A stretch of DNA of 64,000 nucleotides from Blasia pusilla (lineage: Eukaryota; Marchantiophyta; Marchantiopsida; Blasiales). Positions 31,960 to 44,880 of this stretch are shown piece after piece. The notes under the pieces were generated by a model that saw only the letters and a list, made by a program, of their open reading frames with translations, had not been told where the DNA came from and ran no database searches. The stretch lies in assembly GCA_050084515.1 (NCBI GenBank), contig CM114274.1, forward strand, positions 40,114,001 to 40,178,000, written 5' to 3'. Each line of letters starts with the position of its first letter. Positions within the stretch are counted from its first letter, which is position 1. Position numbers and translations under genes: made by a program.

Positions 31960-34400
31960 TCTTCCTGCTCAATCGCAATAGTGTCTCATCTGTGGCAAGG
32001 TTGGTAATCTTCTCCAGAACTTCACGGATATACTTATTGAGTCTATTGGCAAAGTTACTCCAACTAAACCTTCCTCCCTCGGAGTAAGAACAATCTTCGT
32101 GAAATCAATTTGGAGATCTTCCTTCAGGGTCTGGTAGATAGCTTGGAACTTATCGTAATTCTTCTTCTAATACTCCTCATCCAAATTGCGCAGGTCCACA
32201 TCCTGGTCCTTAGCCTTTGCGATGATGTAGCCAAAAAGAAGATGCTTTAGTTCATGCAGGTCGTACTCGTCAAGGAAAAATGGGAAACTTCTTGCCCGCT
32301 CACCAACAAGCACTGTTTGGGTGGTTTTTGGGATGATTCCCTTTCATGGAATAGTCAAATACGTTATCCACCATAGCAGACGCCTTGAAGTCGAAGAAGA
32401 TTTGGTACGCCTTCTTACATTCCCGATCTAGGCAGGAACCTAGAGTATCTACAATGGTGATCGACTTGGCTGCAAGCCTTAGCACAAAGTGATGGTTATG
32501 CACGGTGACGATAAACACCTTCTCGATTCCCTCGTACTGCTCCACTTTGTTCCACACACTATCCATGCTCTCATATGGCATGGCACCATAAGAGAAAAAG
32601 TCATAAATATAATGGAGGGAGACATAACCCACAAAGCTCATGTTGGTGTCGATGTAGACATCGAATGACGGTCCACCCTTCTGACTCCACCCTGTTACGG
32701 ACTCCACATCTAAGAAGCCGCTTTTATCAACGACGTCCTTGAAACCAGACTCATTCTCCCACTTCGCGTACAAGCGAGCCCCCAACTTCACGATGTTGTC
32801 GGAACTCCAACCGGGAGATATTTCTCTGTCGAATATTCCAAACATCACCTGGAAGTAAGGAAGGCATTGATATTGTATCCTGGACTCGCAGATTCCAATG
32901 ATATCTGATCCACGCTGCCAAAGATGATATCTGCGATGATCTCCGCTCTTGGACATTCCTTGCATATTGTCCAAGTCCGCTGTCCTAGTACATTCTGGAA
33001 TAAGACCAAGGCCTTTAGCTTTTCCTGGATTGCATGGAGAAGACGTTTACCATTACCGCGAGTAGAATGTGGCTTTGGAAAACCAATCCTCCTAGTACTA
33101 ATAAAATAACTAACACTCATCCCATCCAGGAAACTCTCTTTCCTTATCAGAAGGTAAGAGAGAATAGTACCGGCCTCGCAATGATTTTTTTCCTCTCGGG
33201 ATCTTGGAAGTATATTAAATTTTGGAAGGGCTATAACGCTATTTGGATCATTCAAAAGGAGGGAATTGATCCCAATGTCCACCATGATTGTATACTTTGG
33301 GCAAGAGAAGTTTCTAAACTCTCTAACAGCGTAAGAGAATCGCAGATCTTTCACATACTTCGAGAGATCCTTTGTCCCCTTTCGAACAGAGCATTCCCGC
33401 ACAGACCAAAAAAAATTGGCCTTCTTGACGAAAGATCCAGAAAAATAGCAAAATCTACTAGCCTCTCATGCATTTCAAGTGCATCTTCCCTATTCATGAT
33501 GGTCCAAAACCCATAATCATATTCTCTCTCTATCATGTAAGTTAGTATTTTGACATAGGGAAGGACAAATACAACACGTCCATCTCCCGACATGAAGGCA
33601 TTGTTTCCCCTAAGACCGAGGGGATACGGTTTGCTAACCGTGTCCATAATTCGGAAAATAATTCCGTCGATTTTGAGGATAAAAAGAGGCCTAAGGGATT
33701 TCACTAATCCACCAACCAATACAAGATATTAGCCTCTCAAAGAGGGAATTAGAACTATAGTTCCATCGAGCAATATTCATTCATTGAACTATCACAATGC
33801 CAGTGCTTACCTTTCTGCCTGAAGGTTGGTGTCCAACATTTTGACTCGCAACAGGCTTCTTTGGTTCAAAGTAGCGTCGATAATCACCTGGTTGCACGAA
33901 ATACTTCACTATTAGGAACAATCCAAAATTTACAGGTGTAAGATTGGTTCATAGTGGGTAGAAATTCACATTACCTTCCTATAATAAGATGGCAAATTGC
34001 ACCGCCGAATGAACTCCCACGGATTCTGGAAGTGGTCGTTGGATATGTTGAGCCGCAGCAGTTCGACATAATGTATCAAAGCTATCATGAGAAAACCATT
34101 TTTTGACGATGATGCCTTCCATTTCGGCACCTTCACAAAATGCTATACACTATCGTGGTGGTTCTCGTTTCCAACTACGTCAAAAAACAAAATATGTTGT
34201 TGGCTGTCCAAATCCAGCCAATATCTTGTTGCCTCGTCAAAATAGTTTAGTAGTTTGAATGGAGCCGCTCAACCTCCACGCGGATTGTCATTTGCACGAA
34301 CCAAAGTGAATCCAACCGGGGGAAGATTCCTCTCTTGTAAGTGATCTAAAACTACAGCCTCCATTTTGGCCAGACGATCTTAATTCTTACGTCTCCACAG
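31960..34400 (-). pseudogene. Ulp1-like C48 cysteine protease, 3' exons of the transposon gene
   Basis: On the minus strand an exon at about 34400-33840 (KMEAVVLDHLQERNLPPVGF, then DYRRYFEPKKP) leads into coding blocks from 33719 down to about 31970. The protease signature is in VTVHNHHFVLRLAAKSI (His) followed by IVDTLGS (Asp), about 32520-32435, and HPNSAC (Cys) near 32310, the His-Asp-Cys order of Ulp1/SENP peptidases. A frame change near 32305 links to FFLDEYDLHELKHLLFGY (about 32285-32225) and a C-terminal helical part. Ulp1 enzymes remove SUMO from proteins. At least two frameshifts and a few stops (for example TGA in NPRGG near 34270) suggest decay. The frame on the opposite strand at 33034-33516 is a shadow. 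Confidence 0.55.
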
Positions 34401-34539
34401 GCCCAAAGCAAAGTTATCATTGGTTGCGTGGAGAAAATCTCCACACCTTGGTCTGATGCTAATACTTTGCAAGTTGCCAGAGTTTCGATAAGCAGAGTAG
34501 AAAAGTAGGACCTCGTGCGGTTCAAAAAGCAGCATGATT

Positions 34540-37500
34540 TTACCAGATGTGGGCCGAGTCTCGATCAGACATTTCTTTCATCATAATCCAAATAATCATA
34601 TAGAAATCCAAAGGCGATGCAAGGTTGTAGAAGAAAATGAAACACAACATGAAAATAGAAGTCCTCAACTCTCGGACTAGTGACATTACATTAACTACTA
34701 CACCTCTCGTGTGCAGAAGGGTTGCAAGGGCCAAACCCTTACACTTCATAATACAATTGAATGGGAACTGGAGTTCCGATTAAGATATGAATGAAAAGGA
34801 TTGTCACTTCAAGCTCCCCAGGTGCTAAAATCCAAAAATCTAATTTTCGCACTCATTTCCCTAATGGTTTCCAAAGAGGTTCTATCTTCTATGCTCGACT
34901 TTATGGAACCACCCGCTAGTAATCTCAACTCTCTTTTGGCATGATCAAAGTCTGTGTGAAACCCCTGATAGTAACGATGTCGATTGAGTCTTACCAAGGA
35001 CGAGGTCTCCCAGTCGTTGTTCGTCCCCCGGCCAGTACTATCTGGAGATGTTCCATGTGTTGGGGATGGGTTATTATGCTTATTTTTTCTTTGAAGGTTT
35101 CACGACTATAATTTCCGGAGAAGCGTCCAAACCGCTCGAGTCTCCAAGTGTCGTTGATACTATTCTACGTGGGATCTGTTTCGTGTGTTTTTTTCGGTCC
35201 ATATTTCCTAGAAAAGCCTTCGGCGCGATGACTCTACGTGTCCTGGATATGTCAATTTTTGTTCTCCCTTCATATTATGGCCTAGCAGCTTTCTTCGGAG
35301 ATGTACTTCTTGCCGAAGCCGCAAGCTTTGTAGACATAGGAGCTCGAGGTGGAACTTGAGACGTATCGTTTTTCTGTGCATTTACATATTTGATTGTTAA
35401 ATTGCGTCTAAAGTCGTCAGAATCTGATGTTTCGAGTGCAGTGGCTAAGTCATTCCCGAGGATAGTGTTTACTACTTTTCTAAGTTGCGAGTCACCAACT
35501 GCTGAACACTCAGACGTCGACCTACTACGCGTTCCATCGTGTGACTCATGCATGAAACAACAATATGAGGTCTTCTTTTCTGAATTCAAAGTGTGGAGAC
35601 CCTAAATACAATGAGAACTTTACATGAGTTAATCACTACTTTAGTTGCTCACCTATTTTGGGGAAGCCGGTAACGTTCCAATGAGCTTTTTCGTATCCTC
35701 GAGTTTCTCAATCCCCTTGTCTCCCTGTGGAGTCTCCTTTTCCATTCCCTAGCTTTCCTCGTCTCCCTGTGTAGTGGCAAAATGTTCGACATAATGACAA
35801 CTTAAGTTCTACATCATTGCAAGAGGAGGCAGGAAAATTGAAAACATAATATGAAATATTAATTGGGTTGCTCACCTCAGAAGGAGATTCCAATGACGAT
35901 GGAGTCTGCTTTTCCATCCCAAGCACTCCCTCTCTCTCCTCTTCTCCTTGTGTAGTGGCAAAATGCTCCACATAATGAGAACTTAAGTTCTACATCAGTG
36001 CAAGAAGAAGCTAGGAAACTGAAATCACAATAGGAAAAAAAAATTGGGTTGCTCACCGGAGTAGGAAAGCGCGATGATGTCAAAATCTGCTTCCCCGTCC
36101 CATGCAGTCCCTCCCTTTCATTTTCTCCCTATGGACACTCCACATAATGAGAAACAAATTATTAATTTGAAACTAATATTGGGAAGGATTTGCATGTATT
36201 AGGAGGATCATATAAATTTCTCACGGTGGTTGGTATTTCCGACGATGGCGTCTGCTTAGATCTACTCTCCAACACTTTGTCATCCTTCTCTCCCTTGGGA
36301 CTGAGTGGCGATAGTCCAAGTAATTTTCCACCAATCGACGATGACTGCTTCAGAAACGGATTCTTAGATTAGAATTCCAAATATAACAGTCATCGTCCCA
36401 CTCAAAAGCATACATTTTTTTCATAACGAGCTTCTTAAATTGAACTTACGATATTTTCTCTCAGTAATATGGGGATAGTTCTAGCAGAATATCCTGCCGA
36501 ACTAGGAGTAGCTAGAGCACTAGTCTCCCTTGTCAAAATTTGAGGGTTCAACACATCAGGCGTTGTCACCCTTTCAAAAGTTGGGGAGCCAATCCCTCAC
36601 CCTCATCTCTCTCCACGACTCCATCGTCTTGAGCCATAAACCAACCAAAATTAGTAATGGGCCTGCTTGAATCGAATAGCCGTATGAAGAGAAACAAACG
36701 TCTCGCAGGATTAAAGGCACAAAATCCCGGAGCTTACTTCTGATTCGTCATCATCTTCTGACTCTGCTTCCATGTCCGGGTCCTTTGCTCCTTTGCGATT
36801 CTGGGCATCCGCCTATTTTTTGCCTTTGGAAGGTGCCACCTTCTGGTCTGGTTTAGACTTCACTGTAGGGGTAGTCCTTAGAAGGCTATGGTTTGCATCG
36901 ATCTTGAAGATTTGATCGAATTCAAACAAAAGTTTGATAATGTTGCCCCATCCACTTGCGGACAGAATGCTTGGAAATTAATGCCCGAAACCTGTAATGA
37001 TACCAGCTCGGGGAGTTAGTACATGTCTTTGAATAAGAACTTAAGCTGCATGCATGTAATCATGATCAGAAATTAGGTTTTGAAAGAGAAACTCACCACT
37101 AGAGCTGCCACTACGCGGCAACTTGGATTTACCACAATGGCATTCTTCCGCGCTCCAATCTTTGACAAGCCGGAGAAAATCACCACGAGGTCACCCATTT
37201 GAAACTCGTTCTCTCTAAGGGTCGGAAGGAATCTATATTCCTCGTTGATCGTATCTCTTGTGTCATTGAGGGAGGTGGGAAGAACTTTTTCGCCAAGTAC
37301 TTTGTTTACAACAACGAGTTGTTCATCTAGAGTGGATTCATCAAAACCATTGACAAATACCGCTATAACAACCATGAGACATTCTCCACTCCGAATCCTC
37401 TGTCTCTTTGGATCTGTCATTGGAAATCTTAATGTATAAGGAATTACTCTAAACCAGAGATTGGAGGCTCTCTAGCATGCAATTATAAGATTCTCGAGTA

Positions 37501-40044
37501 TTTTGATCTCAACAAAGAACAGGAGTAATCTTTTGCTTGCATTGAGACGAGATCCCTTGTCAAAACATTCTTCGAATTCTTCTATAGTGAGCCGCTCATA
37601 ATCATTTGAAGTGCTAACCATATTTACGAATACTATGTCAAAAAGTACACCCCACTCATCATCTTCCCCCGCCCAATTTACAACAGTCCGAAAAAATTTG
37701 GGTAAGGTTATATCAAAACTTCTAATGACTTCCTTGTAGGTAGATACAAGAAAGTTAGTCATCAGGCATTTGGCCCTCCGCAATCCTATTAAATCTCACA
37801 ACGTTCTACAAATTTCATCAAGAGGAACACCAAATTTGGCTTGCGTGCCAAAGGAGAGATGCTTCTTCAAATACATCTTCTCCTTGAGCAGAATGTTGAG
37901 GAGAATCTGTGCATCATCAACGCAGATTCCTTATCCAAAATGAGCTTCTCATAGCAATCTCGGAAACTTCTCCCAACAGAGATCTCCCTCTCCGGGAAAA
38001 AAGAACTTGCAGATGGCGCCTACATTCACTTGTTCGCGTTTCAATTTTTCGCAGTAGGATTTCAGGTCCATCAAGTCTTCATTTTGTATTTTTTGAGTAG
38101 ATTTTGGTCGCAATTGCACCCTCAATTGTAGAATTTCTTTTGTTACTCGCATCACATTCTCCTCATCAAGCCTTTGGAGCAGTCTCAAGTCGGTCTTCTT
38201 GAGCCTCCTCTTCTCAACGCTCATGTTATGTCTCAGCTAGTACTCCGAGTACGGGAGATCATCTCGTGCCATGAGTTTACCTTCCTTGTAGGCAACCATG
38301 ACAACATGCCACATATTCCATGTCGCGGGAGAGCAATTGTAGACAAAGGTGGTTATCTCCTTGTGGCTGAAACCAAAATGGGCGTTCAGCCTCTCCGTCA
38401 TGGTTTGCAAAAACCATGGAACTTAAGTTCGATTAGAATATCAGTGATAACAACTCGGACTGATTAAAAACAGAGATGGCATGTGTAGTCAAGTTCTATC
38501 AGAATTCAAACTCTAATACAAAATTCAAATTTTGATTCGAATGGTACCGCATTAGCAATCCTCAATGCAAGGAAACCCACCACTTCTCCAATCTTCCTCT
38601 TCCCGGTCTTCTTGATCGTTGCCAACTTCATATTGCTCATATAGGCCCGAAAAGTGGCAATCTGTATTCTTATCAGAGTCTCCACTTTGCTGGCATATGC
38701 GTCCACTTCATTGTGAAGTGAGAAGAGGCTACAATACCGAACATAATTTTCAAGACAATCTTCTCCCAAACTACTATACATGGGAGACTTTGAAAAACAT
38801 TGTCCTGGGTCGCCTCATTGAAGTTTAGAGAAGGCATCTGGTGTGTGCTGACCAAAAATTGCCCACCACTAGATTTTTGTACCATCACGTAGGTACCCAT
38901 TGACTATCTCCTCTTCTGAGGGGGCAACTAGTAAATGGTCCCCCCAACATTCATCAGATGCTCTTGCAATAACGTATGTACAAGGAACAACAATAGATGT
39001 GTTTATATTTTTTTCTATGACATTTCTTGTCCCCGAGAGACTATGCATTAGGGCATTCACTCGCTCTTGATAAAGCTTCTTCTCTTTGATGTCAAGCGAG
39101 GCAAGTTTGAAATCATTGACATCTAATCAAAAGATTTTCAGGAGTAGAGTTTGGAATGTAAAGATCCTTGAATTGCTCCCACAATCTCTCTTGTGCCGGC
39201 CTCGCACACTCGACAAGTTCCTATGTGGCCCTTGCATCAAGCTCGACGACTTCATTTTCCTGGACTATTACAATAGATCCAATCTCTAATGCAAAGTCTA
39301 CAACCTTTGCTAGACGAGCACTTGTCGTCTCTTTCCCCAACCCAATGCGCGCTACCTCTTTTTCTTCTTGTACCATCAATGATAACGCAAACTCAGGGGT
39401 AGCAACCGTGGTAGCTACCCGAATCACCTCTCTAAAAAATGTACCAACGTCTTGAATGTCCGATGGAACAGGACCTCTTATCACTAGCTCTTGGACATCG
39501 GAGGGAAGAGTTTGAACTCCGGAATTCCGTTCGGCTCAGTAAACGAAGGATTGAGTAACATCCACATGATAGTTTTCTTCATTATTCGCGTCTAAAAGGT
39601 GCAACACCAAGAACGTGTCACTAGCAACAATGCTACACCCAATCAAGCGCATTCCACCCAAAATTTTGCTATCCTTTCTTGCAAGTTTGACTTTCAGTCT
39701 TATTTCGGACACCCCTTGCACAGTGGATATTCTAAAGTTCATCCCATAAGCCTGAAAAATTGGCTTTACGGAATTCAAATTGAAAGGAACTCTCTAGTTG
39801 CGGATCAAAGTGCCTGAAACCTTTATTCGTGTAAGAATCTGCTTCTTAACCATGATTGTAGACCAAACAAATTTACTGCAACACGAGAATTTGTAAGCAA
39901 AGTGTTGATCACAAGAGAGAAAATCCTTTTCTTAACACACGATAGGCAAGAATTGAGCAATATAGTACTCATCATAAATCCATTTAGTGCGAACATGTGT
40001 AGACGTGAACTAACCTTGGTGAATTGGAAAGTGGAGATCTGCAC
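34540..40044 (-). pseudogene. Upstream exons of the transposon gene, unknown function
   Basis: Coding-like minus-strand blocks, from 5' to 3': 39778-39536 (ISTVQGVSEIRLKVKLARKD), 39484-39221, 38781-38506, 38224-37949 (Lys/Glu-rich, helical, SVEKRRLKKTDLRLLQRLDE), 37783-37472 (YKEVIRSFDITLPKFFRTVV), 37420-37073 (FLPTLRENEFQMGDLVVIFS), an acidic/basic linker at 36880-36740 (DMEAESEDDDESE) and repeated exons at 36083-35708. Intervals between them are AT-rich and have plausible splice sites. I do not recognise the domains. Their order and strand suggest one long protein ending in the Ulp1-like part, possibly the element's transposase or an accessory protein. Confidence 0.4.
35708..36083 (-). repeat. 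Tandem duplication of an exon-intron unit
   Basis: A unit of about 180-190 bp occurs twice (about 35708-35895 and 35896-36083). Each has the coding-like stretch with CHYT-type and PSS/GxxSP sequence, the phrase GTAGTGGCAAAATG..., and the AT-rich part ending TTGGGTTGCTCACC. A weaker third unit may lie near 36170-36250. Both exons keep the minus-strand frame, so the protein gained a repeated Ser/Thr-rich segment. Confidence 0.6.
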
Positions 40045-40599
40045 ACCTTAGGAATTTCAAAACTCGGTTCAGTAGGCACTTGTTGCTCTGGTCTACGTTG
40101 GAATTCAATGAGCTAAAGATTTTGAAACCAAGGGGTCCAGTAACACCACCAGATTCAATCCGAACTCTTGATTCAGAAATGTATCAACAGTCATCCTTCC
40201 GTTTCTCTCGTGAATCTAGGAATTGATACTAAAAATTACAACGATGACGTCCCCAACACCCGACTAAACCCAACAAGGATGACGTCCACCTTGGTCACAA
40301 ACTCACTATCTGAAAGAGGAGGAAATTTGACAGCAGCCTGATTGTGTTACAAGATTCCTTACCCTAACATACATTCCAATCTACCCCGCGGTTCAATCAA
40401 ACTTCCATATTAGGTACTAGCGTACATTTTCCCGCCAAAACTATGTAGGCTCCCGTGGCTACAATAGAGTACATTTGTAGGGCAGTTGCAGAATTACTCT
40501 CTCCAAACCTCTACCAATCGAAACACAAAGTAATGAACGGTAACAATTCTTCATGATTGGTTCTTTGTCCGCAGTTCAAAAAAATTAGCACAATGCCGA

Positions 40600-40880
40600 A
40601 GGGATACTACGTCTGAATCGCCACGATGTCAGAAGCCGTGATACCTCCTCAAGGGTTAGCAAGTCCAAAGGGTTTCCAAGCCTGAAGGGCTACTATGTGT
40701 GTCACGTTTGAAAACTTGAAGGGCTACAAGGCTAGAGCACTACGACGTCCGAGAGGGTACTACATCTCGATCCTTACCTCGTCGGAAAGGCTACTATGTT
40801 AGAAATGTTCCCGCGTCTAAACGGACTGTTTCAGCATTTGAAGGGATACAACGTTCAAACCATTACCAAGTTAGGCTTCT
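40600..40880. repeat. Degenerate GAAGGGCTACTACG repeats
   Basis: A motif like (C)GAAGGG(C/A)TAC(T/A)A(C/T)G recurs about nine times, for example near 40599, 40695, 40727, 40756, 40788 and 40839. It lies upstream of the transposon gene's 5' end, where it could be promoter-proximal. Confidence 0.5.
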
Positions 40881-41599
40881 AACGGCCCGCAATAGGATCT
40901 CAAGTCCATACTTGAATGAACATGGCAGATCATAATCTGTGTGGTTCCCACGTGTAGATCTTAACATACCAACCATTATGTCCATTATCCAAACGGCACG
41001 AGCCAATCCCTTTAATGAAAGTAAATACAATGTCAGGAAGAAACCCAAGCGTTAGAGGCCAAGTATTATGGCCTTTGACGTTCCTCCTTCTCCTTGTCCC
41101 TCCACCATTATCTACTTTAGTAAGATGGGACTAAAGGACAAAAGTTTAAACTATGAATGCAGTAGATATATAGACCAGTGACCTAACTCCTCGAAAAGCA
41201 GGGCTAGCCAGCTGCAAAACTCATTCAGATCTAAAACGGAATAAGGCGATTGCAAGCTCAACGCCGCAATTGCATTGTGACAACCTCACTCGAATCAACC
41301 AAAGTTCCTGCTCACTTCCGATTCTTAGGTACTAAGAATCAGAACTATAGATCTAGTTAAACAACAATAACTGAATCCAATTTCCTAAACCATTTTCGTA
41401 ACTCTACATGTAGGGTGTGAATCGGAAGTGTAGTTGCAAACCCTAAAACCTAAACACTAACATGCACAACACTTCTAGAAATGATAGAACAACCAAAATA
41501 CTTTCACGAAGGGCACTCAAGAATCCAGCTCTGCATGACATCTCCCGCCTGGCAATAAAACCCATGCATTCAATTGGACCGGAAGTATGGATCTATGCT

Positions 41600-42319
41600 C
41601 AGTTTGATAGCTTTAAATCCAGAAATGAACGGATACCTAAACCCATGCTTTTAGAACTAGAGATCCCAAATTCAATCGTTGGCCTCTATGCCTGCTACCT
41701 CACAATGGCAACTATAGATCCAGTTCTTGAAAAGAGAAGGAGGATCAATTGGAACTCAGGTTCCGGTTCCAGACACAAAAATTGAGCCCGAACGGATGAT
41801 TTTGGAATTGTAGTTCCCAAATGAGATTGCGAGCCTCTTTAATCGGAATCCTCACTATTAGAACTAGAGATCCAGTTCTCGAAATGAGAAGGAGGATCAA
41901 TCGGAACTCAAGTTCTGGTTCCAGATACAAGGACAGAGCCTGAACGGGTGCTTTAGGAAGTGTAGTTCCCAAATGAGATCGCCGTCCTCCTTCCCGGCTT
42001 CCTCACCATCAAAACCCTAGATCTAGTCTCAAAATGAGAAGAGGATCAATCGGAACTCAGGTTCCGATTCCAGAGACGGGAGTCCCTACCTTAACCAAGC
42101 CTTTCGGAAGTGTAGTTCCCAAATCAAATCGCCGGCCCCCTTGTCGGATTCCTCACTATCGGCTCTAGAGATCCACTTCTCAAAATGAGAAGCTGGATAA
42201 AATCGGAACACAACTTCCGATTCCAGATACGGGAGTCCCTACCTAAACAAGGGCTTTCTAAAACACCAGTTTTCAAATCAAATCACCGGCCACTTTCCTT
42301 ACTAACTCACCATCGGATC
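41600..42319. repeat. Right palindrome array in ~150-bp tandem repeats
   Basis: Four diverged tandem units start near 41750, 41900, 42050 and 42202. Each opens with (T/A)CGGAACTCAGGTTCCG-type sequence, then GGTTCCAGA.AC, and later carries GTAGTTCCCAAAT. The last is cut by the LTR of copy A at about 42320. Confidence 0.72.
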
Positions 42320-43089
42320 TATCGTGCGCATACACATCGCTACACAACATACATCATTGTCACCGATCATACACACAAACACGCACGATCCCATGCTAAC
42401 TCATGGCATCCATACACAGAGGCAAGAAGTACCAAAATATCTCCAATAAAGTAAGATCCAATCTCTCTCTACACCATCTCACACCATAGCTCTCGAAGGT
42501 GTGCACTCTCTCTCATATCAAACCAAACCCACTCTCCTAATGAGAGGCTTGGGTTACACTCAAAAAGGCAAGGGACCATAGCTCCGCCGCCTTATGCCAA
42601 GTGGTTCAAAAAAGAGAGAATGAGCTCTCAAGCTCTCTCTCCTTGAGGTATATCCCTTCCCTCTCCCAAGCTCTCTCCATGGTAACCTATTCTCCCAAGT
42701 CACCTCCTTGGCTCTTGACTTGATGTAAGAGGTTAAGGGCCACTTACCAAAAATAAAAAGTTGATCATATACTCAAACTGGTACTTTTCTAAAATAGTAA
42801 GTTCCTCAATATGGCTCCAAATGAACCGAAACGAAGGGGAAACTTTCTCTCTTAGGTTTCTCAAGGCCTCGGCACGTCTTCCTCAACCTATTGAGCCTGT
42901 CCTCCACTACTCACGAAGGCGCTCTACTACATCTCACCGATCTATCCTAAAAGATGTGATAACTATCGTGTGTATACACATCGCCACACAATATGCATCG
43001 TTGTCACCGAACACACACACAAACATGCACAATCCCATGCTAACTCATGGCATCCAAACAACAAGACAAGAAGTACTAAAATATCTCCA
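42320..43089 (-). repeat. Copy A 3' LTR
   Basis: On the minus strand it starts TTGGAGATATTTTAGTACT next to the polypurine complement at 43090-43100 and ends GCGCACGATA, about 770 bp. Blocks 42964-43089 and 42320-42446 are the internal direct repeats seen at both ends of the family's LTRs. The middle matches E2 (18646-19154) and D (51003-51514). Confidence 0.78.
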
Positions 43090-43278
43090 ATCACCCCCCT
43101 AATTGGTGGTTAGGTCCCTCTAACTCCAAATAGCCATCTATCCCTACCTACCATGACATACATCTCTTGGACACTAAGAGTAAGAAAGGTCGGGTGCTCA
43201 TGTGGCCCCATCGTTAGTCGCCTTCCTGTCATCCATGTCACAGAAAAAGTCGGAATCAAAACCTACCTAGTATCTCCT

Positions 43279-43640
43279 CTATGTACATCTGGGACACATC
43301 CATCGTCCCCAAGGAACCCTAGTGAGAGGTGGCGTCAAACATGCCATATGCCAACCTCTCGAACATCCATCACACACTAGAATCGTGGTCGCACCGCAGA
43401 ACCACACAACATACAACGCAAGCTTGCAAGAACTCTTGCTAAGCTCGGATCTACTGTACCATCAATGTTAGGAAGGTGACATGGCACACAATTACGCACA
43501 TGGTCCTTCCATACCATACCATCGCGTCCCTCCAGCAAGAAAACATCGGATGGCAAAACGTCACGCACTCTCAGGATAGTGCGCCCTGCAGTCACATCCA
43601 ACGTCGTCGGTGCCGTCTACTGCAAGTAGACATAATCTCC
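43279..43640 (-). pseudogene. Copy A integrase tail and PHD finger, all eight zinc ligands visible
   Basis: Minus-strand reading gives ILRVRDVLPSDVFLLEGRDG (SH3-like tail), [19 protein letters not shown], then after a one-base frame change [19 protein letters not shown] and GRWMCPRCT with a stop at 43279-43281. The ligands are C-X2-C, C-X2-C, H-X2-C, C-X2-C, a textbook C4HC3 PHD finger. This is the best-preserved copy of the module. The frame change lies between the first and second Cys pairs, near 43381. Confidence 0.85.
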
Positions 43641-44880
43641 CTGATGAAACCTCAAGATAGTTGATCGATAACCACCATCCCGAATAGTCGCATATCTCAA
43701 CGTATCCCGATGTTGCGCAATCGCCAATTTCTCGAACGCCATGGGTATCACTCTCCCAATCAACTCAGCTCTCTGAGAACATGCTCGCATCCATACATCT
43801 AGGTCATCAAGGTCCACCACCTCACCAGCATCTCGATGAATGGACGTAGGTAAATCTGGCTCTCGGCCATAAAGTAACAAGTACGGTGAAAAAGACGCTA
43901 AAGATGCCTGCCTGTTGAATTTGTATCCCATCACCAACCAGGGCAATAGGAGGTCCCAATCTCCTAGCAGACCTCTCTGCAAGCCATACTTGCGTAAATC
44001 CCTCTTCACCGTCTGCACAACTCTCTCCGCTAATCCATCCGCCTTAGGATGATCTCGCAAAGTCGTGCGGTGGTCGATTGGCGCCTAATCACACAAGGCC
44101 TGGAACTCATCGCGAAACTCGGTACCCTGGTCTGTCAACACCTCAGCCGGTGCGCCATAATAACTCAGCACTCTGTCAAGGAAGGCATAAGCTACTCCCT
44201 CACTCGCTTTGTCAGGCAATGCAACCAACTTGATCCACTTTGAGAATTGTTCGAGCATCACCAACACATAACGACTATGACGCTTCGTTAAAGGCAAAGG
44301 TCCTGCAAAATCCAAACTCCATCTATACCCTAAGCCCATGATCCGTAATTGATGCGACTGTGGAGTTGGAGCATTGAACGATGCTCGACCCGATCACACA
44401 CCATGCACCTAGCAACAAACTTCTCAACGTCAATCTGCATGCCTCGCCACCAACACTGAATCTGGAGCAAGCTGTACGTCCGCTTCACCCCAAAGTGACC
44501 CAACTCCTCGTAGGCATGTTGCACTAGTCATGCTCTTTGCTAAGGATGCGGCACTACGCGTACTCTGCCATCCTTCCAAACCCTTAAAACATGTGTCCCC
44601 TTCCAACGGACCTGTCTGGCCCGCTCTAGGATTAGATCCCGCTCTCTAGCACCCATGGTGCTTGCAACACTGCCAGTACAAAGGTACTCCAAGACTACTC
44701 CATCATCATGAATATCTCGACCACTTGTCGTCTCCTCACTGGCCTCGGGATCCAAGGACTCTCCATTAGACCTCGCCATCGAAGTCTCCACACTCTGGCT
44801 CTCCATAGCCAACATGCCTAAATAGGCTGACGCGTGCCATCTTGGCACCGACTCCTCATCACTCTCTCCATGCCATCGAG
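43617..44880 (-). pseudogene. Copy A integrase
   Basis: From the minus strand: HACLRR-like start, HAYEELGHFGVKRTYSLLQ (H2 pair, about 44525-44470) and ARCMVCDRV (C2 pair, about 44410), then the core YRWSLDFAGPLPL (first Asp, about 44330), VLTDQGTEF (second Asp, about 44145), DHPKADGLAERV (catalytic Glu, about 44050-44020) and LLLYGREPDLPT (about 43890). The DDE residues are all present. Small frame changes and a TAG near 44086 break the frame. Confidence 0.86.

Larger units (their letters stand above)
31060..42319 (-). mobile_element. Large DNA transposon with Ulp1-like protease and palindromic subterminal arrays
   Basis: Two arrays of GGAACT-nn(n)-AGTTCC-type palindromes, at about 31070-31690 and 41330-42260, enclose about 10 kb with a minus-strand multi-exon gene ending in a Ulp1-like domain. 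Subterminal arrays of one short motif at both ends are the hallmark of CACTA and some Mutator elements, and Ulp1-like genes are common in plant CACTA and KI-MULE elements. I found no CACTA terminus and no classical transposase, so the superfamily is open. The right array is cut at 42319 by the LTR of copy A, and its outer end is not seen again on the other side of the nest. Confidence 0.5.

Noticed and set aside
33034-33516. 160-codon plus-strand ORF
   Set aside because: It lies antisense to the Ulp1-region coding blocks and shows no domain; it is a shadow frame.
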